Shown here in pieces: positions 50,400 to 62,607 of a DNA stretch of 64,000 nucleotides (position 1 is the first letter of the stretch; each line of letters opens with the position of its first letter). Origin of the DNA: Cryptomeria japonica (lineage: Eukaryota; Streptophyta; Pinopsida; Cupressales; Cupressaceae); the NCBI RefSeq assembly GCF_030272615.1, contig NC_081407.1:316228456-316292455 (forward strand). The letters are read 5' to 3'. Both the position numbers and the translations under genes were made by a program. The notes below the pieces were generated by a model, which was given only the letters and a program-made list of their open reading frames with translations, was not told where the DNA came from and searched no databases.

Positions 50400-51924
50400 G
50401 AGATTGACCTAACCCTAAGAGTACTGCCTTTCTAAAACATATGATTCTATTAAATTTGCAAGGTTATAGGACTGATCTCGATTGTGACTATAGGAATTAC
50501 ACGCTTGATTTATTTCATGGGAATATACCCTTCCAAGCCTTTTGACAAGTGATGATCATCATATACTACCAATTCCATGCTTACAAAAAACTTTAATTTC
50601 TTTAGGCGACAGGCGTTGTGTAACAACATGGGAACTCTCGCATACCCACCACTATCATTCTCCAAGACATCATCTGTGCTACTCTCCCTTTCTCACTTCC
50701 TACCGGTTGTTTCCTTCTGAAAAACATATTGTAGGTACTCTGACTCATCATTTTGGTTTGTTGACACTATTTTCCACATCTTCTTTGCTCATTAAAAACA
50801 TATTTGAGAAGAATATTGCTGTAGGTTTCCTTGTTTGTCACGGTAATGCACCTATGGTTCAATTTCAGACCCTTCTTCCTCCTATTCAATACACACACAA
50901 ATCTATCAGTCAATTTTCTTAGGAGAGCATACATGATAAACATAATTTAAACAAACTTAAACAAACTTATAGTAAACATAGCACGTACGCTTTGTTTATA
51001 GTAAACATAACGCGTACGTGTTGTTTATAGTAAACATAGCGCGTACGTGCTACTTACAACATAAGTAACCCGTATGCGCTTTTGACTATTTAGGCTTGGA
51101 AATAGGCCTGGATGACAAAGCTACGGTTTGGAAGTTTGATTTCCCTCCATTTCCCTCCATTTCCCTCATTTTTGATGTGTTTTATTTTATCAACTTGGTT
51201 TATCGACTTTGTCATCATCAGGTTTACACTTCATCAAGTGGGTATTTCTAAAATTTCCACCATATTTTCACCTATCTTCTGAGCTTTCTAACCATATAAT
51301 TTTTTTAAAATTTGAACAACAATAACATATTATTATTGAATTTCTTTTACCAGTGTCTCCATAGTTCTCACAGACATAGGTGCACCATGTTTTTAACAAC
51401 TTTTGATATACTTATCCAAATTTAAAAAACTTTATATATTATTTTATTGCACTTGATTCTTTACAATTATAAAAAATAAATTTATTTTCGATTTGTTTAG
51501 TGCAACTTGTGCTTCACGCACGAACAAGTACCTAATTTTCAGGATGTGCTCGATTGGAAAAATCATCAAAAAAAATACTCAACAAAAAAATACACATCTT
51601 CTAGTGCTCACTCTTAAATATCTTTATGTCAAAGCATTTGTCAAAATACTAAATCTAACTATGACTTTTTTGATGCGCACGTTAGACACTATGTTATGTT
51701 TTTCAGAAAAAATTAGGGTTTATTTTTCATGCGTGAATGATTTGACCCCCTTAATCTTATCCAATTTTGAAAAAGTTTAGTAGTTTGGAAACTAGATTCA
51801 GAGTACTACAATGTTTGTTGTTTGATTATCTTCATATCTTGAGTGGATGACTTTCAAATTTTGCCTCCAAGTTCAGGTTCACCCGATTTCACAAAAAAAG
51901 TGTCCACTTATACCCCCTTTTTTT
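50400..51924. other. Right flank of the DNA transposon interior, no supported gene
   Basis: Frames at 50,542-50,922 and 51,493-51,780 show no domain and no splice pattern that I could defend. The stretch includes palindrome block 2 and runs to the right terminal repeat. Confidence 0.5.
50975..51080. repeat. Cluster of GCGTACGC-type palindromes, right block 2
   Basis: Variants occur at about 50,981, 51,009, 51,037 and 51,067. The first three share the spacer phrase TTTATAGTAAACATA, a 28-bp tandem unit. Confidence 0.85.
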
Positions 51925-51948
51925 ACTACCATCTCTGTGCACTTACCC
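51925..51948 (-). repeat. Terminal inverted repeat, right
   Basis: This is the inverted partner of 40,363-40,386. The second matching block lies at about 51,899-51,908, displaced by about ten bases relative to the left end. Confidence 0.88.
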
Positions 51949-51952
51949 TTGA
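51949..51952 (+). repeat. Target site duplication TTGA, right
   Basis: It follows the TACCC terminus and leads straight into the last 11 bases of the split LTR. Confidence 0.85.
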
Positions 51953-51963
51953 ACTGTCTAACA
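51953..51963 (+). repeat. Copia 5' LTR, last 11 bases
   Basis: ACTGTCTAACA matches the end of the right LTR (TCTGTCTAACA). It is followed at once by the primer binding site, which proves that the 40.4-51.9 kb segment is an insertion. Confidence 0.92.
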
Positions 51964-51965
51964 AT

Positions 51966-51977
51966 TGGTATCAAAGC
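51966..51977 (+). other. Copia primer binding site
   Basis: TGGTATCAAAGC differs by one base from the usual TGGTATCAGAGC complement of the initiator methionine tRNA and lies two bases after the LTR. Confidence 0.9.
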
Positions 51978-52021
51978 TTTGGTCCTCTTTGCATAAAGCT
52001 TAACTACTTGAGGAAGATCCT

Positions 52022-53151
52022 ATGGCGACTAACAGTTCGAGTTTATCCAATTCACCTAGAGCTATCTTTCAGAGGGATATCCCTAGGCTTGATGGAACAA
52101 ATTACAAAATATGGAAGATTCAGATGGAGACTCATCTGAGATGTCTTGGCAAGGAGATTTGGGAGATCACATAAAATGGTGTTACACCTCATAATCCAAC
52201 ATCTGGCAAACCTAGATAAGGAGCTTGAGAATGATTGTAGAGCAAGATAAGCCCTCCTGTGTGCACTTTCTGATCAACAAATAATGAGACTGACTGACAA
52301 ATCATCTAGAAAGGCTATATGGGATAAGTTGGAGACTCTAATGAAGGTGACCCTATAGTGAAGATTGCTAAACTTGATGGTTACTTGGTGAGATATGAAA
52401 ACCTGAAGATGGAAGAAGATGAAAGGATTACTACATTCATGGAAAGGGTAAATGAGATTGTTATGGGAATTCAATGTTGTGATGGAACTCTGAGTGAAGA
52501 TGAAATTGTTTCTAAAGTTTTGAGATCCCTATCACCAACTTACAAATGAAGGCTACTGCTATTAATGAGTTGAGAACAATGGCTAATACAGTTGTTAACA
52601 AAGATACCTTGTTTGGGAAATTATCTTCTTTTGAGCTTGAAGAATTTGGACCTTCTGGAGCTATGAAGACTGAACCTATTTTTCATGCATCAACATTAAC
52701 AATGGGTAAGAAAGATTGGAAAGCTTTGTATACAAAAGAATTGGATGATATGATGAGATAAGATGATGAGTTTGAGCAACTTGAAGAACTATTTGCTAGA
52801 CGAGTACCTAAAGGACTGGTAGGAAGTAAGTATGAAGGAAAAACACCTTTTAAATATTTTGCATGTAATAAGATTGGTCATTTTGCATCTAGATGTCCTA
52901 AAAGGAATTCAAGATTTGAAGAAAGAGTTAGAAGATCTTTTAAGCCTAACCCTGGATATCAGAACCAGCATAAGTATAGGAAAAACAGTGACAAATCATG
53001 CTACATAGCGGATGAGGAAGGCATTAGTGATTCTGATGATGAACTGACAGAAGAATCTGCTAGTGGTTCTGGTAATGGGAAGGAATGGGTGTTCCTGGCT
53101 ATCAAGGAAGATTTCAGAGTGATCCTAGAGAAAATCATGAGAGTTCGGTGA
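52022..53151 (+). pseudogene. gag: Copia gag, decayed
   Basis: The frame starts with ATGGCG at 52,022 and gives the copia gag opening (RLDGTNYKIWKIQMETHL) and then an open middle part (KIAKLDGYLVRYENLKMEED). A nucleocapsid zinc knuckle lies near 52,850-52,900, with the first Cys lost (KYFACNKIGHFASRC). Stops and at least one frameshift lie between 52,170 and 52,340. It ends in an acidic tail at about 53,151, where it is joined to the end of pol. A functional version packages element RNA. Confidence 0.85.
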
Positions 53152-53701
53152 AAAGGATTTTTAGATACTTACAAGCTACATCAGAATAGGTTTGTGGTAC
53201 CCTAATGATGACGACTTTACTTTATGTGCATATACAAATGTTGATTGGGCTGGAGATGTTGATGACCGAAAAGTTACTTCCGATGGAGATTTCTTTGTTG
53301 GAAAGATGTTGGTTTCATGGATCAGCAAGAAACAATCATGTACTTATTTATCTACTGTTGAAGCTAAGTATGTTGTTGCTGCTACTAACTGTACACAAGT
53401 TCTATGGATGAAGAAAATGTTGAAGGATATAAAGGTGGATTGTAATGAACTGATTGTTATTCACTGTGATAACTCTGTTGCTATCGACATATCAAAGAAT
53501 CCGGTATTTCATTCTAAGACAAAGTACATATCTATCAAGTAGAACTTTTTGAAGGAAAAAGTGGAAGCAAATGAAGTTAGACTGGTTTATGTGAACACTA
53601 AAGAGAAGATTGCAGATATCTTCACTAAACCTTTTCCTAAGGAATCATTTGAGTACTTCAAAGACAGATTGGGAGTTTCTACCCCTCCGGTAGAGACTTG
53701 A
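53152..53701 (+). pseudogene. Copia RNase H and pol C-terminus
   Basis: The copia RNase H is clear: CAYTNVDWAGDVDDRK, then SWISKKQSC, LSTVEAKYV and IHCDNSVAI. One stop interrupts it (53,540-53,542) and the frame ends at TGA 53,699-53,701 after DIFTKPFPKESF. Protease, integrase and reverse transcriptase are absent. The deletion junction is near 53,150, so the copy is non-autonomous. Confidence 0.9.
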
Positions 53702-53769
53702 TTGATGCGGTTTGGCATCAGTCTGGTATGCATTGTCAAAGATATTTTTCATTCTGGCATTGATGTGGG

Positions 53770-54118
53770 GATGCTACTGCTCAGGGGGAGTAGTCAGCTT
53801 TGTAATTCGGTGGTTTATGTTTTTTATTTGATATTTTTGTTAGATTTCTGGCATTGATGTCAAAGGGGGAGAGATATTGATGTGAAAAAGAAAAACTTAA
53901 GGAATTGTATACATTAGGGGGAGAGATATATGTATAATGTAGAGCTTTACAGAGATATCATTCATAGGGGGAGTTTGGTCTTTGTTTCAGAACTTCATTG
54001 CTACATCTGTATGTGGGAGATTGTTGGTTGTCTTCCATTGGTGAAGACTTGTTTGGCATTTCTTGGTACGTAGATGTTTTTCACATCTAGTACTGCCATC
54101 AATGCCAAAGGGGGAGAT
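53770..54118 (+). promoter_or_regulatory. Multiple polypurine tracts before the 3' LTR
   Basis: AGGGGGAG-type runs occur near 53,776, 53,862, 53,917, 53,967 and 54,107; the last abuts the LTR. Repeated tracts of this kind are reported for Sireviruses, where the last one primes plus-strand DNA synthesis. Confidence 0.75.
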
Positions 54119-55350
54119 TGTTGGAAATTTGGTGGAATTGATTATGTGTTGCATTGATGTTTTGTCATTGGTGTCAACACTAGTTGTTTTGGATGCTTTA
54201 TCGACACCCTTTTGGTCCCGGTAGGTTGAGTAGTTTCTGGTTGGTTTGCATCCAGCATGATTTGGTAGGCTCTGGTATGGTTTGGTTATGGAATTAGCTT
54301 ATTCATGATACTCATGTTCATATTCAGTAAGTTGGTTTTGGTCTGGTGACTGGATGCTATTTTGTTTGCTTGGAAGCTTGGCTTGTGGTTTTAGCAAGGG
54401 TTTAACTGACAAAGATTTTGATGAAGATCTTTGATGATATAAGTGGTATTGGTAAAACTTCTGGTGGAGATCTAGGATGTTGTTGGTGATCGTGTTCAAG
54501 ATTTGGTGGATAGAGATCATTGCTTTAGTGTGTGGACCTATATTGGGTCCCGGTTGATCTAGGTTATGGACCGACTTAATGTAACGTGTGGATTGGTCCT
54601 CTTGATGTGTTTTTGGGATGTCTTATGTATTGGATATTATTTATTTGGTCTAAGGCTGACATGTTTTGTAATTATGTATTTGGTTTATTTTCTGGTGGCC
54701 AACCAATTTGTTTATGATCGAGGGTTTGTATATATATGTTATAAGATCTCATTGTAGATCATCATGGTTATGGTCAAGGGAAGCAATGTGTGAATAATGC
54801 AATATCATTCAAGCAGAGGATTTGGTCAGCCATTGGAGATCGAATTGGGTTCATGTAAGAGGATTTAGTCCTCCGGTATTGAGCTTAACCAAAACTGTAC
54901 TCAGGCACATGAGATGCTGTCTTTCCAGTTCAAACACTTCTTCCAGATTGTAGTTTGGATTTCTATGTAGTCAATGAGGCTCCTTTTGTGATGAGAAGTG
55001 CGCTCTAGGTTGTTGGTCTTCCTGCATGTGCAGGCCCCTCAATTGTAATTTACATACTTAATGTAGAAGTATTATCTGACTGTGGGTAGGCTTCCCACCG
55101 TGGTTTTTCCCTTTACCAGGTTTTCCACATATAAATCTTGGTGTCATGTGGATGGTATTTATTCTGTGATTATTGTTTATGCTTATTTGTTTTAACTACT
55201 ATTCTGATATTTGGCTTAAGCATTCTGATATTAATATTTTGGGTTCTGGTATTGAAGTTTTAATTTCTAAATGTTCTGGTAATCTGTGACAACTAATTCA
55301 CCCCCCCCCCCCCCTCTCAGTTGTCTTCTGGTTATTCGATCTGTCTAACA
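54119..55350 (+). repeat. Copia 3' LTR
   Basis: It starts TGTTGGAAATTTGG directly after the purine tract AAAGGGGGAGAT and ends TAACA. It includes a run of about 14 C near 55,300, which the left copy has shorter. Confidence 0.95.
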
Positions 55351-55355
55351 CAAAG
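55351..55355 (+). repeat. Target site duplication of the copia element, right copy
   Basis: CAAAG directly follows the right LTR end TAACA and matches 39,136-39,140. Confidence 0.92.
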
Positions 55356-56850
55356 ATGAGTTGAAAAGATTCCTTAAGCCTAGAATGGGGTTTTAGAGAC
55401 TACAAAACATATATAGTAGAGAAGACATGCCTGAAGTTTGGAAAGACGTAGTGCTATTACTCGTGAAATACTTCACTTTGGATGCAAGATTCAAAGGATT
55501 CCATACCCAACTCTTCCCCATGCTGGATCATCTAAGTATAACATTAAAATGAATTTCCCCTTTTGGATGTGTTCTTTATCTCAATCAATTGTCAGGGATA
55601 AATAAAAATTTCACTCCCCCTCCACCACGGATTAACCCTAAGGCTTTACAATTTCCACTTAGCTTTGACCCCATCCAGTTTGGACCCTTTTGATTTCCAT
55701 TGGCCCCTTGCCAAATTTAAATTTAGCTGTGGAGATTTATGGTGACCCTATTTCAAAATTGGACCCCAATGTTGCTTCATCGTCTAAAACCAAACTCGTC
55801 CCTACCCATTTCGACTCTCTCCAAGGAGAAAAATAGAAAAATCCCAAGCCCTGCCTTCTAAGGATGTTGAGCTAGTGGACTTGGATGAGAAGGAGGTTTC
55901 ACTGGAGTCTTATTCCTCCTCGACCTAAGGGTATGACTGGTTTCTTGTTACTTCTGAGGAGGTGGTTCCCTTTTCCCCCTTGTTAGGAGCCTCCTCACCT
56001 ATCCTAGGCATTTATACCCCCGATTTTGGCTACTCTACTTTGGATGCAAAAGTGTCTAAGTTGGATGAAGAATTTGGATGACAAGATGTGATTATTAGAT
56101 GTCTCCTCCTCTCAGTTTGATGTGGCCAAAAGAAAGATAGATAAACTTGAAGTAGTGGTGAAAGCAAAGGCTCAGGGAAATGAATGGGAAATGGAAGGCA
56201 AGGATGAGAGGGTTTGGAATATTGCCAATGAAATGGCAAAGATATTGGATAAATGGGAAAAGGTTGAGGTGATACTAGAAGACCTTAATGAAAAAATGTC
56301 TCAGAGGGTCAATAGGTATACACTAGTTGAGGTAAAGGTGATCTAGAGATCTTGAAGAAGAGAGTCGAGAGAACATGTCTATGTTGAACCAAGAGATGGC
56401 ACTAAAGAATTTGACATCCATGCATGCCATACAAGATAAGATAGAACATATAAAGGCAAAACAAAAGAGACATGTATTGAGTCTCCCTCTGCAATGATGG
56501 ATACCCTCACCTCTATGGTCAAGGCTACATTGAAGTCAAGTACTCTAGCCTCTGCAAATGATTCAAACAAAAAGATTTCATTTTCTGAAAAAGTTAAAGT
56601 GTTGTGCAATGAATGGATAGGAGGATAATGCCCCTACTCATTAGACCATTCCTTTGTATCTTTCGTGGGTGGTTTGATGTAGTTTGTTTTGGTTATGTCT
56701 CTGGTTTTGCTCTAGTCATCTATTGGTTCCTAGTGTGTTTTGGTGTCCTAATTTTTTTGGCTGGGTGTGCACTCCTCATGCGCCTTAGGTGGTTGATGTT
56801 TAGTAGATATGTAAAGGTTTGGGCCTAACCCGTTTTAATTTATCAAAACA
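55356..56850 (+). pseudogene. Right part of the split gag-like frame, with LINE-like tail
   Basis: The frame resumes after the copia element (KRFLKPRMGF, then MPEVWKDVVLLLVKYFTLDARF, stop near 55,395). It continues in broken pieces to a coiled-coil-like stretch at 56,122-56,346 (MAKRKIDKLEVVVKAKAQ ... NEKMSQRVNRY) and ends near 56,629. The following 200 bases end in CCTAACCCGTTTTAATTTATC, which resembles the 3' end of plant LINEs. It may be a non-autonomous element. The family is unknown. Confidence 0.5.
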
Positions 56851-57251
56851 TTACTACATTTACAATTTTGTAAGTTATGTTTATTATTGGAATAATCAAC
56901 CTCCAAGCTATTATGAGGCAGAAAAATAATTAATGATAATTAAATAAGTAGGTTATTAATAAACATTCAAATGTTTTAAAAGAAGTTGGTATACACGACA
57001 TATTTTTATTTATAAACAACCTTTAGGAACAATAGAATATTTAAATTGTACATTCAAGGCTATGGGCCACCATTTGTAGCCACTAGTCCTTAGTATTACA
57101 CAATGAAAAAGTAGAATAAACATGGATTGAGAGAAAAAATTCCTTGGATTTGTAGAGAAGTATTTACCTGAGATGAGGTAAATTCATTTACCAATTGAAT
57201 TTAAGTAAACAAAAACATCAAATATTCTTGTAAGGGTGTAAATACTATCTT

Positions 57252-58520
57252 TGAACATGAAATTTACTCCATATAACCATCATAGCCATATAGTAGTAAG
57301 CCACATCTTATCTTTTCAAACTCTTTTAGTAGGTTGGAACACTATCATAAGGAGAATCAATAAGAAATCACTTGGCCACTAGAAGAAAAGATCATCAATG
57401 CAAAATGACCACCCTTTGTTACACCAATGATAAGGCCTATCTAATAGAGTCAAAATAAACAAATTATAAGAAAAAAGGATAAGTAAATTTAACATGTACA
57501 ACATATTGGAATGATCATTATATAAACGAATATCATCTAGGGGAACATGGACATGTCTAAAAATTGCTTTCTTATGAAGATTAAGCCACCCTATAACATA
57601 ATTTTTTATTAAAATAAAAAAAGAAAAAACAATCTCATATTCATCTTGTAAATCAACCTTTGCTATCAAGAACTAGATCCATGGTCATTAGGAGCTCATG
57701 ATGGAGATAATATTTTTCCTATGTAAAGATATCCAAAGGCTATTACATTAGAAAACCCCTAAAGAATATTGTTTAGGGTATGATCTACATAGATTATAAG
57801 CATAAGGAATGATCATGCACAGCACCATAGAAAAAATGAAGGTTCACTACTCATCTAGGTGTACTTGCAAATCAACTTGTCAACATAAAAAACTAAATAG
57901 GCTCACAACCTGGTGCAAAGCTTAATTTTAAGCATGGAATTTACTCCATATAGCCATCATATCCATATGCTAAACCATATCTTATCATTTAAAATTCTTA
58001 TAGTAGCTCTAAATACTTTTCTAAGGACCACTAAAATAAGCAATCACTTGGAGTCCACCAGAAGCAATGACCATTAAGGTAAGAACAACCACTCTTTGTC
58101 ACATCGGTGTATCTATTGGAGCCAAAAGAAACAAATATAATATGAAAAATGGACAAGTAAATCGATATACAACATAATGAAATGATTTTATACAAAAGAA
58201 AATCATAGGGGAGCATAAACATATCTAAATATTAGTTTATTGTGAGACTAAAGCTCCCTATAGCATAAGAAAAAACCCATATAATATGAACAAACACCCT
58301 TTGTAGTAAAGAACTAGATCCATGTTCATTAGCAGGTTATCATGGAGATAAGAATTTTCCTCTATAGAGATATCCAAACGCCTTTACATAAGATAAACAC
58401 TTAAGAATTTTTTTTACGGTATGATATAAATACCTTATAAGTATAAGGAATGATCTTGCACAACCCCTTTAGAAAAAATAGAAGGTTCATAAATAATCTA
58501 GGAGTGCTTGCAAATGAACA
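57252..58520. repeat. Direct duplication with a 679-bp period
   Basis: The segment 57,252-57,880 (from CATGAAATTTACTCCATATA) recurs at 57,931-58,520 with many substitutions. Both copies carry AGAACTAGATCCATG and TAAGCATAAGGAATGATC-type phrases. No gene was seen in either. Confidence 0.85.
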
Positions 58521-59214
58521 AGGTCCTCTATAAGTCACCTCAAGCCCATCACTAACCATGGCAGTCCTAAAACCATTAGAAAAACTGTAGAAGACTATTT
58601 GAAATAATAAACGGTAGGTCATGGCATTAAAACTTTCGAATTATTTTTTGAAAATATCAAATATGATGATGTTGGACATATATATGCACCTTGAATCAAG
58701 GTCATATGATAAGACATATGGACAAAAGCATCATGCAAATGTATTAAATACTAATACCACACTATGAAGATATTAGGCCACACTAAGAAAACACGTGTCA
58801 GTAGGCTATTTATCCATGTTGAAGGTGCTAACCATGCCACTACCAAAGGCAATGTGTGTTGGGCATTCATTTTCCATAAAATCTACCTAGGCCACTATTT
58901 AAAAATGAGCTCAGTATAGATAAATATCTAGTGCCCACCAATATCATGTCACCATGTAAACACATGACATCCAAACATACCTATCCACTTGTCACCTTAG
59001 GGGTTATGTGTCAACATAGTGCATATCTATGGAAAAATGGGAACAAGCCATACAATAAAAAATACCTTTTAGTTACCAAGTGGAGTGATTAAGCACATTA
59101 AAGATAAGATTCATCCATACAATAGTAAATTTAATTGCAACATGAAGGGGGAGGATCTAAGCACTCAACAAACAATACAATCAGGATTTATTCACTTGTA
59201 AAAATGCCCATCAA
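58521..59214. other. No supported gene
   Basis: AT-rich DNA without an open frame or repeat that I could support. Confidence 0.5.
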
Positions 59215-60372
59215 GGAAATTGTATATGCTACTAGCTAGCTAACACCATGCATCTCTATGAATTGTGTTCATGACCCAAGCATACACTAAGAAGTTATTT
59301 CTACCATATTTGTTGAGAAAATGTCACATGGAAATAAATGATACACAACCTAAATATAGTGTATGCCATCATGAAAAGTGGTAGTCATGCCATTACTATG
59401 AAGGTAATAAATAACATCTTGTGATTATTCCATGCCTACTAGGAGAAACACATGAAACCAAGTGCACAAACAAATTCATGGTTCCAAACTCTAAATCACT
59501 ACTCAAATAGAAAACATAAGGGTGGCCGAGTCTAAAAAAACCCTTGGATATGAAACTTTAACTAGAGTGGACACAAAAGACTAAATATATTATAATTTTT
59601 TGGACAATTGAAATCCAAAATGAAACATGAGAATCTTGCAAATGGGAAGGATTTGACATGTGGAACATTCCAAGGATGCTACATGGTAACATAGGAGCTC
59701 AAAAACCTAAACACAAACATGGAACAACATAATTGAAACTACCACTTAATTAAAGATAACAAAACTCAGGTCTATAAGCTAAGAGTTGGGCTTGGACTTA
59801 AATTAAGATATGAAATGATATAGGGAGCATGAAACTAAGAGTTGAGACCGTGGGGATTACAAGGATAGGAATCTGTGAGGAAACTAGACCAAATAATGAT
59901 GAAAATTAAATTTGTGCTTTAGCTTATAAAGAAACTCCAACAAGTCATTAAGAGATTAGAAAGCAAAATGGACATATTATATGTAGATTGATAGTTTTGA
60001 ATTTTAGGTGTAAACTAAAAATTGAATTTGTTTAAGAAAAATGCACAAGGACTAGGGTTATCCTGCAAACTATCATGAAAGCTCAATGAAACTATAACTA
60101 GATAACTAATGGTACGAGCCTAACCCACTTTTAATTAATCAAAACTATAACTAGATATCAAAAAAATTATTCTCAAATATAGAGATAACTCTTAAGAGAT
60201 GCAAGCACATCACCAACACCCAACACACATCCCAAACCCAAAATTATAAACCCTAGACCTGTAGATGACTTAAACCAAATTTTACAATAAAAAATCTGTA
60301 TTATCAAGGTAATAAACTCCAATGACCTTTATCACATGAACTTCTATGTATTTGGCAAGCAAGTAATCTTCA
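59215..60372 (-). pseudogene. Collapsed second copy of the MYB locus
   Basis: The stretch 59,215-59,615 matches the DNA 3' of the MYB gene (31,263-31,640) at roughly 80 percent by eye. The stretch 60,300-60,372 matches MYB exon 1 (34,421-34,490) in the same orientation. Exons 2 and 3 and the long intron are absent. The exon 1 remnant keeps a Tyr codon (AAATACATAGAAG) where the 34 kb copy has the TAA stop, but it has its own indel in the GEGHW region. It breaks off at the LINE sequence starting at 60,373. Confidence 0.7.
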
Positions 60373-61935
60373 CATCTTCACATCTAAAATGCCAAGTCTC
60401 TTCACACCATTTGCAACTACCAATTTGCAATTGTCTTGGGACTCAGACACAATAGGATTGTCATTGTTACTAATTTGGCCTCCAACCAAACCTAAATGGA
60501 GATCTTGCACAAAATCAAAACCATGTTTGGCATCGAAAAGGTCCAAAGTTGATACTTTTGAACCCGAAGCATGAAGGTTGTCCATGAGACCGACTTTTCT
60601 TGCTTCAATAAGCTCTCCTCTAATGGAATTTAACTTTGTTTACTATTGGGACTGAAATCTCATTCCTTTCCCTTAACCTCAAATATGGCTCCGAATCCAC
60701 CTATTGCTTGTGATAATTTGAACCTTTCATATTTTTCGACAAGGAAATGACCTTATTCTTTACAAATTTTCCACTTTTGTTGTCTCGCCCTTTTGATTTA
60801 CCCTATACAATCCCCAATTTTGTTGTCTCTCCCTTTTGATTTACCCTGTACAATCCTATGTATGATGCCAAATTTGGCTTGTGGGTCTTGCAATATTCCA
60901 GTGCTTCTTTTACTTTGATTTGTTGTCACCAAAGGCTGGAATTTGTCCTTATTTCCATATCCTTTGGAGGCAAAGTAATAGGGTTCCAATAGAGACATAT
61001 TCTCACGTACATGCTAAAATCCTTCCACTTAGTGACCCCATCAACTTTAATTAAATTTCCCAACTTTTTCCCAATAATTTTAAGGGTTTTGGGATCTCAT
61101 TATTCTTTTGGTAAGCTATACCTAGTCTAATCCGGACTCTAGAAATTCCTCTATAACAACCATAAGTGAGTTAAAGTTTGGTTCCCATTCCCTAAAATAA
61201 GACCGTATTTTTCTCATGAGGAAAGGGCCATTGTTGAAAACCCATTTTCAAATGATCATCCTCACCAATCACTAAATAAAACCCATTAGGGAGGTTTTTC
61301 AACTCACACCTTAAATGCTCCTAGGTCTCTTCACACCATTTTCTAATCCAACTTAGTGCCGACCATTCTCCCCTCCACTTCATGAAAAAGGTTGTTGCTT
61401 TGCTAACTGTGTCATATCATTCTGGATTATCCAACGAAAGTGAAACAACATGATTTTTAGCAGTCTGAATACATACCTTGGAAGATTTCCCACCTTCCTG
61501 GGGTTCTTTCAACCTCCATTCTTTACTAAAAACAATCTTTCTGGTCCCACATGTCCTTTTTAGACAAACTTTCATGTCGAGAATGACCTCTACAAACCCA
61601 CATGGTTACTTGCAGTTCGATGATAAGTTGTGCGACCCCTGTCTCAGAAGGTGTTGGTTGATCCATTTCTCTTCTAATCCTCCCAAACCTAGCCTAATGG
61701 TTTCCATGGTGAAAAAGTTCTATCAATGAGCCAATTCCTTTGCAATCTCTATTTCAAACATGACCACCAGTCCACCAGACGCATCCATTTCTCTTCTAAT
61801 CCTCCCAAACCTAGCCTAATGGTTTCCATGGTGAAAAAGTCCTATCAATGAGCCAATTCCTTTGCAATCTCTATTTCAAACATGACCACCAGTCCACGAG
61901 ACGCAACCCTAACTTACCATGCGACGCCATCTTTT
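60373..61935 (-). pseudogene. LINE ORF1 (DUF4283-type), decayed
   Basis: The minus strand starts MASHGKLGLRL at 61,930. It then shows the pattern of plant LINE ORF1 proteins: FFMKWRGEWSALSWIRKWCEE, LKNLPNGFYLVIGEDDH, RVRIRLG and a later MDNLHASGSKVS tail (60,370-60,585). Many stops and frameshifts interrupt it, including those from a 122-bp tandem duplication near its start. ORF1 binds LINE RNA. No ORF2 (endonuclease/RT) is present beside it. Confidence 0.7.
61661..61904. repeat. 122-bp tandem duplication in the LINE ORF1
   Basis: Copies 61,661-61,782 and 61,783-61,904 are almost identical. Because 122 is not a multiple of three, the duplication shifts the ORF1 frame. Confidence 0.95.
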
Positions 61936-62020
61936 AGAATTTTTTTCTTACCAATAAAATTTAGCTTTAATTATTTAAATATATTATTATTCTATATTTT
62001 GAAATATTTATTTTCAATAG

Positions 62021-62157
62021 TTTTTTTTTTTTTTTTTTGATCGATAATGGGCCGAAGCCGATAAGATGTACATACCCTACCCCCTTTGAGACTTGAACTT
62101 GTGACCTCTCTTTCAAGAGCACAAGTTGTCCACCACTAGGCCAACTTGGGTTGTACT
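62021..62157 (-). mobile_element. tRNA-derived SINE with 10-bp target duplication
   Basis: On the minus strand the element has an A box (TGGCCTAGTGG), a B box (GTTCAAGTCTC) and an 18-base A tail (T run at 62,021-62,038). TTTTCAATAG stands at 62,011-62,020 and again at 62,158-62,167. The paralogous DNA at 36.2 kb lacks it, which confirms a clean insertion upstream of the PMEI-like gene. Confidence 0.9.
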
Positions 62158-62525
62158 TTTTCAATAGATTTATTAAATATATTTAAATATAAAAAATCAA
62201 AATATCTGATATTTACTAATGTACCACATTTGATAATGATTAAATATTAATATTAAATATATTTAAATTGGTATTTAATATATTATATATTATTAGTAAT
62301 GTATAAATAAAATATACTAATATTAAACATCATCAGTAATATATAATATTAACATTTTTTTTTTCTCACATTAATATTTAATATTAATACTATTTTAAAT
62401 ATATAATATATAATTATTAATATTATATAACAAATATTTAATATTATGTAATAATTATTTAATATTTGTATTATTCTAATTATTGAATGCACAATATCTG
62501 ATTCTACATAACCGTTGTACAACAG

Positions 62526-62533
62526 GTATATAA
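62526..62533 (+). promoter_or_regulatory. TATA box of the PMEI-like gene
   Basis: TATATAAT lies 75-82 bases before the start codon, followed by a short GT repeat. The same promoter block is present at about 36,600-36,675 without the gene. Confidence 0.65.
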
Positions 62534-62607
62534 TGTGTGTGTGTGTGTTTGCAGTGATACTTATACTCAAGTCTTAACAAAAGAGAGGAGAAAGAAGCAA
62601 GCAAGCA

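Noticed and set aside
62040-62157. tRNA gene on the minus strand
   Set aside because: A and B boxes are present but the cloverleaf is not. The A tail and target duplication show a SINE.
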